DNA from: Planctomycetota bacterium
GTDB taxonomy: Bacteria > Planctomycetota > J058 > JAJDCQ01
Direction: 5' to 3'
Assembly (NCBI GenBank): GCA_029260755.1
Contig: JAJDCQ010000202.1
Span: forward strand, 1 to 64,000
Length of the DNA stretch: 64,000 nt
Shown: in pieces, positions 42,794-51,621 of the stretch
Layout: the number at the start of each line of letters is the position of its first letter
How positions within the stretch are numbered: the stretch's first letter is position 1
Notes under the pieces: model-generated
What the model was told of the DNA's origin: nothing
Seen by the model: only the letters and a program-made list of their open reading frames with translations
Database searches by the model: none
Made by a program: the position numbers and the translations under genes

Positions 42794-45708
42794 CGATCGT
42801 CTCCGCTCGGCACGATCCGCATCCGCAGGGGCTCGCCGCTCGTCGTCGGCGACCTCGGCGCGGCGGTGCCGCTCCCGCCGGCGCTGCTCGAGCGAGCGCC
42901 GACCTCTGCGTTCGCGAGGGTGAGCCATTGCTTCGCGGCCTCGTGGCTCGGGTTCAGGATCGTCGCCGCGTGCAGCTCGCGGCGGGCTCCGGTGAAGTCG
43001 CCGATCCGCCAGAGCGAGGCTCCGAGGTTGTAGCGACAGTCGGGGTCGTTCGGGTCGATCGCCGCGGCGCTGTAGAACGCTTGGGTCGCGGCTCCGAAGT
43101 TTCCGACCTCGGCGTGCGCGAGGCCGAGGTTGAACCAGCAGTTGCCGTTGGTCGGATCCGCGGTGGCCGCCGCCGACAGCTCGACGACCGCCTCCTTGGA
43201 GCGACCGTGCTCGAGGAGGACGGTGCCCATGTTGTACTTGGCCTTCCAGGACTCCTCGTCGAAGCCGCGCGTCCAGCGCTCGATCTCCTGGGCGACGACC
43301 GTCTCGGGGATCATCGTGAACTGGGCCTCGGTCTCGCTCGAGAGCTTCGCCAGGGCGAGGTCGTTCTCGACGACCCGCGGCGTGATGAAGACGACGAGCT
43401 CGGTCTTCCTGATCTCCTCGTCGCTCGATCCGAAGAGCTTCCCGAGGAGCGGGATGTCGCCGAGGAACGGGATCTTCTTCTTGGTGACCGACTCGGAGTT
43501 GCTCATCAGGCCGCCGATCACGGCCGTCTGCCCGTTCCGGATCGTGATGACGGTGTCGGCGAAGTTCTTCGCGAAGACTGGCGAGATGACGCCCTCGCTG
43601 ATCTGGACGCCTTCAGCCTCGGGCCGGATCTGGCTCACCTCGGGGTGGATCTGCATCCGGACGTAGCCGGCGTCGTTGATGCTCGGGGTGACCTGGAGAA
43701 TGATCCCGATGTTGCGGTACTGGATCGTGTTGATCTGCTCGCCGTTGTTCGTGATCCGGGTGTTCGTCACGAACGGGACCTCGTCGCCGACGCTGATCTC
43801 GGCCGACTCGTTGTCGAGGACGAGGATCTTCGGCGAGGAGAGGACCTCGAGGCGCCCCTCGGTCTTGAGCGCCCGGACGAGCGCGGTCAGGTGCTCGCTC
43901 GCGGTCGTGTAGGTGACGCCCTGGTTCAGGGCGTCGAGGCCGAAGTCGGGGCCGACCGTCTGGCTGCCGGCGTTGTCGCCCTCGGCGCTTCCCTTGAAGG
44001 CCGCCTGCCACTGGACGCCGAGCTCGTCGCGGTCGGTCATCGTGATCTCGGCGATGAGGCACTCGATCAGCACCTCGCGGCGTGGCCGGTCGAGCTGCTC
44101 GAGGAGCTCCCGGACGCGCGGGAAGTTCTTCGGGTTCGTCGCCACGACGACCGAGTTCGCCGCCTCGTCGGCGACGACCCGGACCGAGCCGACGAGCTCG
44201 CCGACGCCGCCTCCTTCGGAGTTGGCCTGCGGGGCGAGCGGGTTGTTGCGGTTGTTTCGGTTGTTGCGGTTATTGCGGTTGTTCTGGTTGTTGCGGTTGT
44301 TGTTGTTCTGGTTGAGCCCGCTCTCGCCCTGGAGGATGTCGTTGAGGATCGTGGCGACCTCGGTCGACTCGGCGTGCTCGAGAGGATAGACGAGGATCCC
44401 GTCCTTCTCGGTCGGGTCCCGGTCGAGCTCGGCGACGAGCTGGTCGATCAGCTTGAGCTGCGCCGGCGGCGCGCTCACGATCAGCGAGTTCGTCCGCTCG
44501 TCGACGGTGATCTTCGCCTTGGCGGCGTAGCGCTCGTTCGTCTGGGCCGACTGATTCGCCATCTGCTGCATCATCGCCTGGAAGCCGCCGCGTCCGCCGC
44601 CGCGTCCGCCGCGTCCACCTCGGGTGTTCTGGGTGGTCTGCTGGTCCTCCTCGAGCAGCTCCTCGATCGCCGTCTTGAGCTCGGCGGCATCGGCGTTCAC
44701 GAGCGGGTAGATCTTGATCTCGGAGATCATCGCCTGGGGCGCCCGGTCGAGCTCGTCGATGAGCTGCTCGATCAGCTTCATCTGGTCGGCGCTCGCCGCC
44801 ACGATGACCGCGTTCGTTCGCGGGTCCGGCGTGATGCTGACCGCGCCGGCGCCGGCGCCGCCGTCTTCGCCGCCGCCCATCATCTGCATGAAGAACTGCA
44901 TCGGGCCGCCGCCGCCGCCGCCGCGGCCGCCTCGACCGCCCCGTCCGCCGCGACCGCGCTGGTTCCCGCCGCCCCGGTTCGCGTTCTGGGCGGCCGCGTT
45001 GTTGGCGCCGTCGAAGACCGCGTTGAGCGCCGCGGCGATCTCCTGGGCGTCGGCGTTCGCGAGGGGGAAGACGCGGACCTGCATGACCGTGGCGACCGCC
45101 TGGTCGAGGGCGCGCAGGATCTGCGCGAGCCGTCGGATGTTGGCGGTCGTGTCGGTGACGATGAGGGTGTTGCTCGTCTCGTTCGCGAGCATGTTGCCGT
45201 CGGCGCTGAGGAGCCCCTTGAGCTCGTTCTGGATCTGGCTCGCCCGAACGTGCTTGAGCGGCATCACCTGGGTGACCGTCTCGTCGGTCGCCCGCATGAT
45301 GTCGGGGTCGGCGCCGAACTCGACCGGGAGGCCGCGCTTCTTCGCCTGCTCGAAGGTGACGATCTTGACCGTCTTGCCGACCCGGTGGATCGTCAGCCCC
45401 TTCGGGCGGAGCCAGCTCCGGAGCAGCTCGAGCGCCTCGCCGACGGTGATCTCGCTCGCCGCGACGGCGGTGAACTCGCCGGTGACCGTCGCCTCCCGGA
45501 GGAAGGTGACGCCCGTCTGTCGGCTCAGGTAGGCGAGGACGCTGTCGATCCGGGCCTTCTCGAACTGGAACGAGATCTTTCGCTCCTCGAGATCGATCTC
45601 GTCGGCCGGCGGCGGCGCCTCCTGGGCCAGGCTCGTCGCGGCCGGGGCCAGGATGGCGATGCCCACGAGGATCGCCAGCGCTCGGGTTCGCACGTCAAGA
45701 CTTCTCAT
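42790..45708 (-). CDS. gspD: Type II secretion system secretin with C-terminal TPR extension
   Basis: The 972-residue secretin has a signal peptide (to about 29), an N0-like domain, several N domains (QVMPLKHVRASQIQNELKGLL, VRVFPLANADAQEIAAALN, IYPLVNADAAELKTAIEE, VYPLEHAESTEVATILND), and the secretin C-domain at about residues 560-800 with VPFVTNTRI, GIILQVTPSIN and GQTAVIGGLMSN followed by VPFLGDIPLLGKLF-type residues. Unusual features are Gly/Arg-rich inserts (GGRGGRG) and an (NNR)n insert between N domains, and a C-terminal stretch of three or four TPR units (about 825-945, starting YNMGTVLLEHGRS). It forms the outer-membrane channel. Its start overlaps the PilP-like gene (ATGA). Confidence 0.95.
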   Translation of the reverse strand: MRSLDVRTRALAILVGIAILAPAATSLAQEAPPPADEIDLEERKISFQFEKARIDSVLAYLSRQTGVTFLREATVTGEFTAVAASEITVGEALELLRSWLRPKGLTIHRVGKTVKIVTFEQAKKRGLPVEFGADPDIMRATDETVTQVMPLKHVRASQIQNELKGLLSADGNMLANETSNTLIVTDTTANIRRLAQILRALDQAVATVMQVRVFPLANADAQEIAAALNAVFDGANNAAAQNANRGGGNQRGRGGRGGRGGRGGGGGGPMQFFMQMMGGGEDGGAGAGAVSITPDPRTNAVIVAASADQMKLIEQLIDELDRAPQAMISEIKIYPLVNADAAELKTAIEELLEEDQQTTQNTRGGRGGRGGGRGGFQAMMQQMANQSAQTNERYAAKAKITVDERTNSLIVSAPPAQLKLIDQLVAELDRDPTEKDGILVYPLEHAESTEVATILNDILQGESGLNQNNNNRNNQNNRNNRNNRNNRNNPLAPQANSEGGGVGELVGSVRVVADEAANSVVVATNPKNFPRVRELLEQLDRPRREVLIECLIAEITMTDRDELGVQWQAAFKGSAEGDNAGSQTVGPDFGLDALNQGVTYTTASEHLTALVRALKTEGRLEVLSSPKILVLDNESAEISVGDEVPFVTNTRITNNGEQINTIQYRNIGIILQVTPSINDAGYVRMQIHPEVSQIRPEAEGVQISEGVISPVFAKNFADTVITIRNGQTAVIGGLMSNSESVTKKKIPFLGDIPLLGKLFGSSDEEIRKTELVVFITPRVVENDLALAKLSSETEAQFTMIPETVVAQEIERWTRGFDEESWKAKYNMGTVLLEHGRSKEAVVELSAAATADPTNGNCWFNLGLAHAEVGNFGAATQAFYSAAAIDPNDPDCRYNLGASLWRIGDFTGARRELHAATILNPSHEAAKQWLTLANAEVGARSSSAGGSGTAAPRSPTTSGEPLRMRIVPSGDDR

Positions 45709-46907
45709 CGTTCTTCGTTCCCGTCGTCGGCCGCCGGTGAATCGCCGGTCGGCGTGGCTTCGAGCTCGTGGTCGTCGTTCGTCTTCTCGCCGTTGGACCG
45801 GTCGCCACCCGGCGATCCATCCGTCTTTTCGTCGTTCGTCTTGCGCCGTTCGTCCTTGGCGGCCCGCCGTTCCTCCTTGGCCGCCCGCTTCTCTTCCTTC
45901 TTGGCGCTCTCGTCCTCGTCGCCCTTGCCCTTGTCCTTGCCCATCTGGGCTGCGCGGCGCGCGCGGAGCCGCTCCTTGATGCTCAGGACGCGCTCGGAGT
46001 CGACCTGGGTCCCGCCGGCGCCGAGCTCCTCGGGCTTCTTGAGGGCGCCCTGGAGGGCGCTCGCGAGGTCGTCGAGGGAGTCGCCGATCCGGAGGGCCTT
46101 CTCGTCGGTTCCGTCGGCCTTGGCGATCGTCACGGTGTCGGCGTCGAGCCCGGTCACCTTGCGGGATCCGAAGATCGTGCCGGAGGTGACGAAGGCGATC
46201 ACGCCGCCCCTCTTGTCCTCGAAGACGCCCTCGAACTCCTCGTCGGCCTGGAAGATGCCGGTGAGGATCACGGTCGTCCGCGGGGGAGGCGGCGGGCCGC
46301 GGTCGACCGGCTTCGGGGTCTCCCGGCGCACGACCGGCTTGCGGACGGGGCGGTCCTTGAACGAGCGGATCCGGAACATGTCGTCGTCGGACGCGAAGAT
46401 CTTCTTGTAGCGCGCGAAGGCGGCGTCCTTCGCCGCCTTGGCCGCCTTCGCCTCCTCCTTCGCGCGACGCTCCGCCTCGAGCTCGGCCTTCTTCTCGGCC
46501 AGCTTCGCGGCGCGCTCGGCGTCGTCGGTCGCGGCGTCCGCGTCCTCCGCGCCCTCCGACTCGCCGGCTTCGTCGTCGGTCTTCCCTTCGCCCGCGGCCG
46601 ACCCGGCGGCGTCGGTCTTCGGGTCGGCCGGCTTCTCCTCCTTCGTCGGCTCGTCGGCGTCGGGCTTCTTCTCGGCGACGGGCTTCTTCGTCTCCGGGGC
46701 GTCGGCCGGCGGGGCGTCCTTCTTCGGCTCGTCGGAGGTCGCGATCGTCGACGGGGTCGCGTCCTTGCCGTCCGCGTCGCCCGGCGGAGCGTCCGCACGG
46801 GCCGTCTCGCGCGGATCATCGTCGGCGACGGCCGCGACGAACGGCGTCGCGACGAGGGCGAGCGCGAGGACGAGGACGAGGACGGTCAGGCCTCTGGGGG
46901 CACGCAT
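45705..46907 (-). CDS. PilP/GspC-like periplasmic protein with charged flanks
   Basis: This 400-residue protein begins with a signal or anchor helix (VLVLVLALALVATPFVAAV). About 110 residues of Lys/Glu/Ala/Pro low complexity follow, with coiled-coil potential. The only folded-looking part, at about residues 205-280 (TVILTGIFQADEEFEGVF, GTIFGSRKVTGLDADTVTI), matches the small beta domain of PilP or GspC that links the inner-membrane platform to the secretin. The C-terminus is again highly charged. Position between gspM and gspD supports this role. The low-complexity parts make homology weak, so the assignment rests on pattern and context. Confidence 0.65.
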   Translation of the reverse strand: MRAPRGLTVLVLVLALALVATPFVAAVADDDPRETARADAPPGDADGKDATPSTIATSDEPKKDAPPADAPETKKPVAEKKPDADEPTKEEKPADPKTDAAGSAAGEGKTDDEAGESEGAEDADAATDDAERAAKLAEKKAELEAERRAKEEAKAAKAAKDAAFARYKKIFASDDDMFRIRSFKDRPVRKPVVRRETPKPVDRGPPPPPRTTVILTGIFQADEEFEGVFEDKRGGVIAFVTSGTIFGSRKVTGLDADTVTIAKADGTDEKALRIGDSLDDLASALQGALKKPEELGAGGTQVDSERVLSIKERLRARRAAQMGKDKGKGDEDESAKKEEKRAAKEERRAAKDERRKTNDEKTDGSPGGDRSNGEKTNDDHELEATPTGDSPAADDGNEER

Positions 46908-47447
46908 CTAGGACTGCTCCTTCTCGAGCTCGACGAGGATCAGGGCGGCGAGGCGAAGGTCGACGTTGAGCTCGCCCTTGCGCCGCGGGTCGGTGCGGAC
47001 CGACAGCGAGGCGACCCGGACCGGCCGCTCGAGGTTGGCGAGCTCGAAGAGGAGCTTCGTGAGCTGCTCGAGCTTGGTCTCCGCCTTCATCTCGAAGATC
47101 AGCTCGCGGATCTCGCCGCGTCCCTCGGTGGTGATCGAACGGACGTCGCGCGCGGTGACGCCGGCGGCCTTGCAGGCCTCCTGGATGTGACCGATCAGCG
47201 TCTGGGCCGGATCGCCCTCGCCGGCGCGGAGACGCTTGCGGGTCTCGTCCCAGTCGCCGCGAAGGACGGGGAGCTGAAGCCCCATCATGTCGGCCTGGGT
47301 GAGGGTGTTGCGGGCGTCGCGCTCGGCGGTCGTGGCCGTACTCCAGCGGTCGAGGAGCGGGCCGACGACGTAGCGATCGCCGAGGAAGAGCGCCGCGACG
47401 AGGATCGCGCCGGCGCCGAGGGCGAGCTCGCGGGGGGAGCGGTTCAC
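46908..47447 (-). CDS. gspM: GspM/PilO-like inner-membrane protein
   Basis: The 179-residue protein has one N-terminal membrane helix (LALGAGAILVAALFLGDRYVV), a short coiled-coil segment and a ferredoxin-like periplasmic domain (EIRELIFEMKAETKLEQLTKLLFELA, then VASLSVRTD). This is the plan of GspM and PilO, which pair with GspL/PilN in the platform. The GTG start overlaps the stop of the gspL-like gene (GTGA at 47444-47447). Its TAG stop touches the ATG of the next gene without overlap. The longer frame is a shadow of gspL. Sequence similarity alone does not separate GspM from PilO. Confidence 0.8.
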   Translation of the reverse strand: MNRSPRELALGAGAILVAALFLGDRYVVGPLLDRWSTATTAERDARNTLTQADMMGLQLPVLRGDWDETRKRLRAGEGDPAQTLIGHIQEACKAAGVTARDVRSITTEGRGEIRELIFEMKAETKLEQLTKLLFELANLERPVRVASLSVRTDPRRKGELNVDLRLAALILVELEKEQS

Positions 47448-48850
47448 GGCATCTCCTCCCGGAGCATGGCGCTGACGTTGAACTCGCCGCCGCCGTCCTT
47501 GCTGTCGTGGCGGACGAACGACTCGAACGAGGTGCTGACGATGATCGGCGACGCGTCGAGGTTGGCGAGCATCTCCTGGACGACGCGCTCGTCCTTCGCC
47601 CGGCCGACGAGGCGCAGGCGGCCGTTGGTCCCGAGCGTGAAGCGAGTGAAGTAGGCCTTCTCGGGGCGTGCCTCGGTGACGGCGAGGATCGCCTCGATCG
47701 GCACCGCGCGTCGCTTCTCCCACGCCTCGACCGCGAGGTGCTTGCCGAAGAGCTCGTTGTACTCCTCGACGGCGGGCGCCGCGGCGGCGAGCTCGGTCTG
47801 GAGCTGCTCGACGGTGCGCTCGCGCTCGAGGAGGCTCTGGTAGCCGCTGGCCGCGGCGGCGACGAGGCCGATCGCGGCGACGACCGCGAGGACAGCGCGG
47901 TTGCGCCGGAGGCTGCGGGCGCGGCGGGTCGGCGCGACGGCGGCCAGGTCGAGCCAGGGGATGCCGGCCTCGTCGTCGCCGACCAGCCCCACGACGCTCG
48001 CGGCCTCCTGGGCGGGCCCCTTCTTCGCCGCGGAGAAGGCGGCGACGGGGACCTCGAGGCGCTTGCCGAGGCGCGCGACGGCGGTCTCGTTTCGGCTGCC
48101 CGGGCCGTGGACCCAGAGCCGATCCAGCTTGGCGTCGCCGGACCACGACGTGACGGTCCGGGTGATCTCTCCGGCGAGCCGCGCCTCCCAGCGCTCGGGC
48201 ACCTCTCCCTCGGCGCCGATCCCGAGCGAGGCCGAGCGCGACGCGACGAGCCGTCCCTTCGAGACGACGGCGATCTCGGTGCTGCGCTCATCGATGTCGG
48301 CGAGGACGATCGTGCCCTCGGACGCGCTCGCCTCGGCGCGGAGGAGCGAGCGGACGGCGGGGAGCGGCCGGATGGTGACGCTGCCGACCTTGAGGCCCGC
48401 GTCCTCGATCATCGAGACGATGCCGGTGACCGTGCCGCGCCGCGCGGCGGCCAGGAGCACCTCGACGCCGCCCGCCTCGGCCGGGCCGAGGACCGCGTGG
48501 CTCATCGAGACCTGGTCGATCGGGAACGGCAGGACGCGCCCGGCCTGGAGGCGGACGAGCTCGGCGAGCTCGGCCGCGGGGACGTCGGGGAGGACGATGT
48601 GGCGGCAGACGACGTCGGCGCGCGGGAGCGCGACCGCGACGTCGCGACCGCGGAGGCCCGAGTCGGCGGCGAGCTTGCGGATCGCGCCGACCATGGCCGC
48701 CCGCACGGCTTGATCCTCGCGGCCGGCCTCGCCTTCCGCCTCGACGCGTCGCTCGCTCGTGAGAGCGACGGCGCCGGCGTTCGTCGCCGCCGCGAGGGTG
48801 ACGACGCGGTGGCGGAGGTCTACGGAGTAGCGTCTCTTGACCTTGGACAT
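47444..48850 (-). CDS. gspL: GspL-like protein (PilM-type actin fold fused to PilN-type domain)
   Basis: This 468-residue protein starts with an actin-like cytoplasmic domain (about 1-260: YSVDLRHRVVTLAAA, RDVAVALPRADVV, IVLADIDERSTEIAVV) resembling PilM. A membrane helix (about 316-338) and a periplasmic coiled coil plus ferredoxin-like domain (RFTLGTNGRLRLVGRAK) resembling PilN follow. Such a fusion is how GspL is built. The cytoplasmic part would bind GspE and the outer part GspM. An 11-codon open frame ends 2 bp before its ATG. Confidence 0.85.
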   Translation of the reverse strand: MSKVKRRYSVDLRHRVVTLAAATNAGAVALTSERRVEAEGEAGREDQAVRAAMVGAIRKLAADSGLRGRDVAVALPRADVVCRHIVLPDVPAAELAELVRLQAGRVLPFPIDQVSMSHAVLGPAEAGGVEVLLAAARRGTVTGIVSMIEDAGLKVGSVTIRPLPAVRSLLRAEASASEGTIVLADIDERSTEIAVVSKGRLVASRSASLGIGAEGEVPERWEARLAGEITRTVTSWSGDAKLDRLWVHGPGSRNETAVARLGKRLEVPVAAFSAAKKGPAQEAASVVGLVGDDEAGIPWLDLAAVAPTRRARSLRRNRAVLAVVAAIGLVAAAASGYQSLLERERTVEQLQTELAAAAPAVEEYNELFGKHLAVEAWEKRRAVPIEAILAVTEARPEKAYFTRFTLGTNGRLRLVGRAKDERVVQEMLANLDASPIIVSTSFESFVRHDSKDGGGEFNVSAMLREEMP

Positions 48851-48852
48851 GG

Positions 48853-48888
48853 CTAGCGGTGCGCTCGCTTCCTTCGGGACTCGCTCAT
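48853..48888 (-). CDS. 11-codon mini-ORF bridging gspK and gspL
   Basis: The frame MSESRRKRAHR starts at an ATG that overlaps the TGA of gspK (ATGA at 48885-48888) and ends with TAG two bases before the gspL ATG. It may serve to carry ribosomes from gspK to gspL by stop-start coupling. Whether the peptide itself is made or has a role is unknown. Confidence 0.35.
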   Translation of the reverse strand: MSESRRKRAHR

Positions 48889-50264
48889 CGCACTTCCTCG
48901 CCCTCGGCGACGGCTTCCGGGAGGGGGAAGCCGAGCGAGGTGATGTCGCGCTCGTAGTAGACGCGGTAGGGCTGGTAGCTCCGGTCGACGAGCACCTCGA
49001 CCCGGCGCATCACCGGGCGATCGTCGAGGCGGGCGACGGCGTGGATCATGAACTGCCACGAGCGCGTGGTGACCGAGTCGATGATCTCGGCGAGTCGTTC
49101 GGGCGGCAGGACGCGCAGGAGCCACGCCGGGCTCTCGAGCGAGCCGTCGCCCGAGGCGCGCCCCGAGAGGATCGCGTCGATCTCCGAGTCGTCGAGCGGC
49201 TCGCCCTCGCCCGCGACGGGGATCCCGGCGATCACTTGCCGCGGTGCGGTGTTCACGTTGATCAGGCCGGGCAGCATCTGGCCGCCGCCCCGGACCGTCA
49301 GCTCGTCGTGGATGATCGCGAACGCCGTCTCGTCGACCTCGGGCAGGATCGCGAGCTCGCCGATCGAGGTGATGGGCTGCCCGCCGTCGAGGCGGTCGAG
49401 GACGGCCTCGAGGGCGGCCCCGTCGAGCCCGGCGTCGGTGAGCCGCGTCTCGATCTCGTTCTGGTCGCCGCCGTTCGCGTCGAGGCGCGCCTCGCCGGCC
49501 GCGTTCACGTCCGGCGTGCGGGTGAACAGGGTGATGAAGTCGGCCAGGCCGCGGTCGAGCTCGCCGTCGCCGTCGTCGGGCGGGAAGCTCTGGTCGCCGT
49601 CGTCCTCGGACGGGTCGAGGAGCCCGTTCCGGTTGCGGTCCTCGCCCCAGAGGACGGCCTCGGTGAGGTCGCGGACGAGGAGGAGCTCCTCGAGGCTCTC
49701 GATCGGGCCGTTCTTCGGCCGGTAGGGCGGATCGAGGGTGCCGTAGTAGTCGACCTCGGCGCCGTTCTCGCTGATCTCGTCGTCCCCGTCGCGCCAGTCG
49801 ATGATCGCATCGACGATCTCCTCGTCGAGGAGCTCGAGGGCGAGGAGCTGGTCGCGGCTCGCGACGTTTATGTCGAGCCGACCGGTCTCGTCGCGCGCGC
49901 CCCAGCGGACCTCCCGGCCGTCGCCGGGGTCGGCCTCGCCGAAGACGACCCAGAAGCGACCGTGGTCGAGCGGGACGCCGCGGAAGGCGTCCTCGTCGTC
50001 GCGCCACGCGCTGAGGAGCTCGAAGCTCGGGATCTCCTGGAGCTCCTCGGCGCGGATCTGGGCGATCGCCCGCTCGACGGCCGAGTCGCAGATCGCCCGC
50101 ACCCGGAGCTCGTCGGTCGTGCGCGTCGAGATCAGCATCTCGGTCCGCGCGTCGGTCGCGAGCGAGACGGTGAGGAGCGCGAGGATCACCAGGAGCCAGA
50201 GGACGACGATGAGGGCGATGCCCCGTCGACCCCGGTCTCGGCGGTGTCGGCGCGAGGCGCTCAT
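48885..50264 (-). CDS. gspK: Type II secretion minor pseudopilin GspK
   Basis: This 459-residue protein has the pseudopilin-type start (RRGIALIVVLWLLVILALL) and then the large globular GspK domain. Features include LDINVASRDQLLAL and LINVNTAPRQVIAGI, the paired helix-hairpin-like motifs typical of GspK, and acidic stretches with possible calcium sites (EDRNRNGLLDPSEDDGD). It caps the pseudopilus with GspI and GspJ. The protein is longer than the usual 320 residues because of acidic inserts around residues 160-260. The ATG overlaps the gspJ stop (ATGA at 50261-50264). Confidence 0.92.
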   Translation of the reverse strand: MSASRRHRRDRGRRGIALIVVLWLLVILALLTVSLATDARTEMLISTRTTDELRVRAICDSAVERAIAQIRAEELQEIPSFELLSAWRDDEDAFRGVPLDHGRFWVVFGEADPGDGREVRWGARDETGRLDINVASRDQLLALELLDEEIVDAIIDWRDGDDEISENGAEVDYYGTLDPPYRPKNGPIESLEELLLVRDLTEAVLWGEDRNRNGLLDPSEDDGDQSFPPDDGDGELDRGLADFITLFTRTPDVNAAGEARLDANGGDQNEIETRLTDAGLDGAALEAVLDRLDGGQPITSIGELAILPEVDETAFAIIHDELTVRGGGQMLPGLINVNTAPRQVIAGIPVAGEGEPLDDSEIDAILSGRASGDGSLESPAWLLRVLPPERLAEIIDSVTTRSWQFMIHAVARLDDRPVMRRVEVLVDRSYQPYRVYYERDITSLGFPLPEAVAEGEEVR

Positions 50265-51121
50265 CGTCCACCTCCGCCCTGCTGACCGCCGCTCTGCTGA
50301 CCGCCACCCTGCTGGCCGCCGCCCTGACCACCGGCCTGCCCGCCACCCTCGGCGCCGGCGGCTCCGCCTTCGCCTCCCCCGCCTTCGGTCTCGAAGAGCG
50401 GCTCGGCGGGGCGTCCGGCCGGGAGGGCGACGATGAGGCTGACATCGGTGTAGAGCGTCTCGTCGGCGGCGAGGCCGAGCTTGGAGGCGCCGTCGGGGTC
50501 GACCTCCATCGCGAGGACGACGCGGATCGCCTGGGGGAGGCCGTCCTGGCTGGCCGAGTCCCAGACCTCCTGCCACTCGGCGCCGTCGTAGAACTGGAAC
50601 GTGATGGAGGCGACCTCGGGGCTGATCACCTCGACGGTCGCGAGCGCCTCGTCGGGCTCGTCCTCGAACTCGAACGAGATCGAGTCGCGCACGAACGCGA
50701 CCTTGCGAACGAGGCCGGCCTCCTCGGTCTCGTCGTCGACGTCGACCGACCAGGTGACGAGCGGGAGCGCCCCGTGGGCGAACGCGCGCTCGTCGCCGAA
50801 GCGGAGGGCGCCCGGCATGATCGCAAACGTGACGACGGTGTCGCCGTCGCCGGTGACGTCCTCGGTCGTCGTGATCCCCGAGGCGTAGACGCCGTCGGGC
50901 GGGACGATCGCGCGGAGGTCGGCCTCGATCCGTCGCAGCACGCTGCGGGCGAGGGCGCGGCGCTCGGCGCGCTCGTCGAGCGCCTCGCGGGCGCGGTCCG
51001 CGCCGCGGAGCGTTCCGCCGATCGCGACGAACGCGATCATCATGATCGAGATCGCGAGGAGGAGCTCGATCAGGGTGAAGCCGCGGGCGCCGGCTCGCCG
51101 GCGAGATCGGAGGGAGGTCAT
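50261..51121 (-). CDS. gspJ: Type II secretion minor pseudopilin GspJ
   Basis: The 286-residue product has the prepilin signature ARGFTLIELLLAISIM, with cleavage expected after the Gly before Phe. The globular domain follows (RRIEADLRAIVPPDG, VASITFQFYDGAEWQEVWDS, QAIRVVLAMEV), matching GspJ. The last 45 residues are a Gly/Gln low-complexity tail (GGQQGGG units), which is not usual for the family. Start and the gspI stop share a base in TGATG (51119-51123). It forms the pseudopilus tip with GspI and GspK. Confidence 0.92.
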   Translation of the reverse strand: MTSLRSRRRAGARGFTLIELLLAISIMMIAFVAIGGTLRGADRAREALDERAERRALARSVLRRIEADLRAIVPPDGVYASGITTTEDVTGDGDTVVTFAIMPGALRFGDERAFAHGALPLVTWSVDVDDETEEAGLVRKVAFVRDSISFEFEDEPDEALATVEVISPEVASITFQFYDGAEWQEVWDSASQDGLPQAIRVVLAMEVDPDGASKLGLAADETLYTDVSLIVALPAGRPAEPLFETEGGGGEGGAAGAEGGGQAGGQGGGQQGGGQQSGGQQGGGGR

Positions 51122-51621
51122 CACGGCGTCTCCTCCTCCGCCGCGGCCGCGTCGGCCTCCTCCCAGACGTTGAAGAGCCGCACGACCGAGAGGGTCCGCT
51201 GGGTCGGTCCGTCGGTCCAGGCGATGGTGACGGTCACCTCCTCGAAGTCCTCGAGGTCGGTCGTCGCCATCGTGATCTCGTAGAGGAGGTCGCCGGTGAC
51301 CGGCGTCCGCTCCTGCGTGTCGGCGTCGAGGTCGTAGCGCTGCCACGGGACATCGTCGGGGAAGTCGCTCGCCACGTCTCCCGAGGTCTCCTCGATCGGG
51401 AGCTCGCCCGCCTCCATCCGCGCGAGGATCGCGCCCGCGACGGTCGCCGCCCGCGCCTCGTCCTCGGCCCAGGACTCCGCCCGGAGGGCGGTGGTGAGGC
51501 CGGAGGCGACGACGACGATGCCGGCGGTGAGCACGACGACCGCGATGAGCACCTCGATCAGGGTGAGGCCCTGATCGCGACGGTTGCCCGGTCGGCGGAT
51601 CGATCGGCGGCGTGCGCTCAT
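51121..51621 (-). CDS. gspI: Type II secretion minor pseudopilin GspI
   Basis: This 166-residue prepilin-like protein has the signature DQGLTLIEVLIAVVVLTAGI, with Glu at position 5 of the mature form, which is needed for assembly. The C-terminal globular domain is small and acidic and ends in Glu/Ala repeats. Order between gspH and gspJ and length both support GspI. The ATG overlaps the gspH stop (ATGA at 51618-51621). It starts the tip complex of the pseudopilus. Confidence 0.88.
   Translation of the reverse strand: MSARRRSIRRPGNRRDQGLTLIEVLIAVVVLTAGIVVVASGLTTALRAESWAEDEARAATVAGAILARMEAGELPIEETSGDVASDFPDDVPWQRYDLDADTQERTPVTGDLLYEITMATTDLEDFEEVTVTIAWTDGPTQRTLSVVRLFNVWEEADAAAAEEETP

Noticed and set aside
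42928..46410. 1160-codon open frame on the plus strand
   Set aside because: It is antisense to gspD and the PilP-like gene. The translation is dominated by Arg, Asp, Glu, Val and Leu, as expected from a GC-rich shadow frame.
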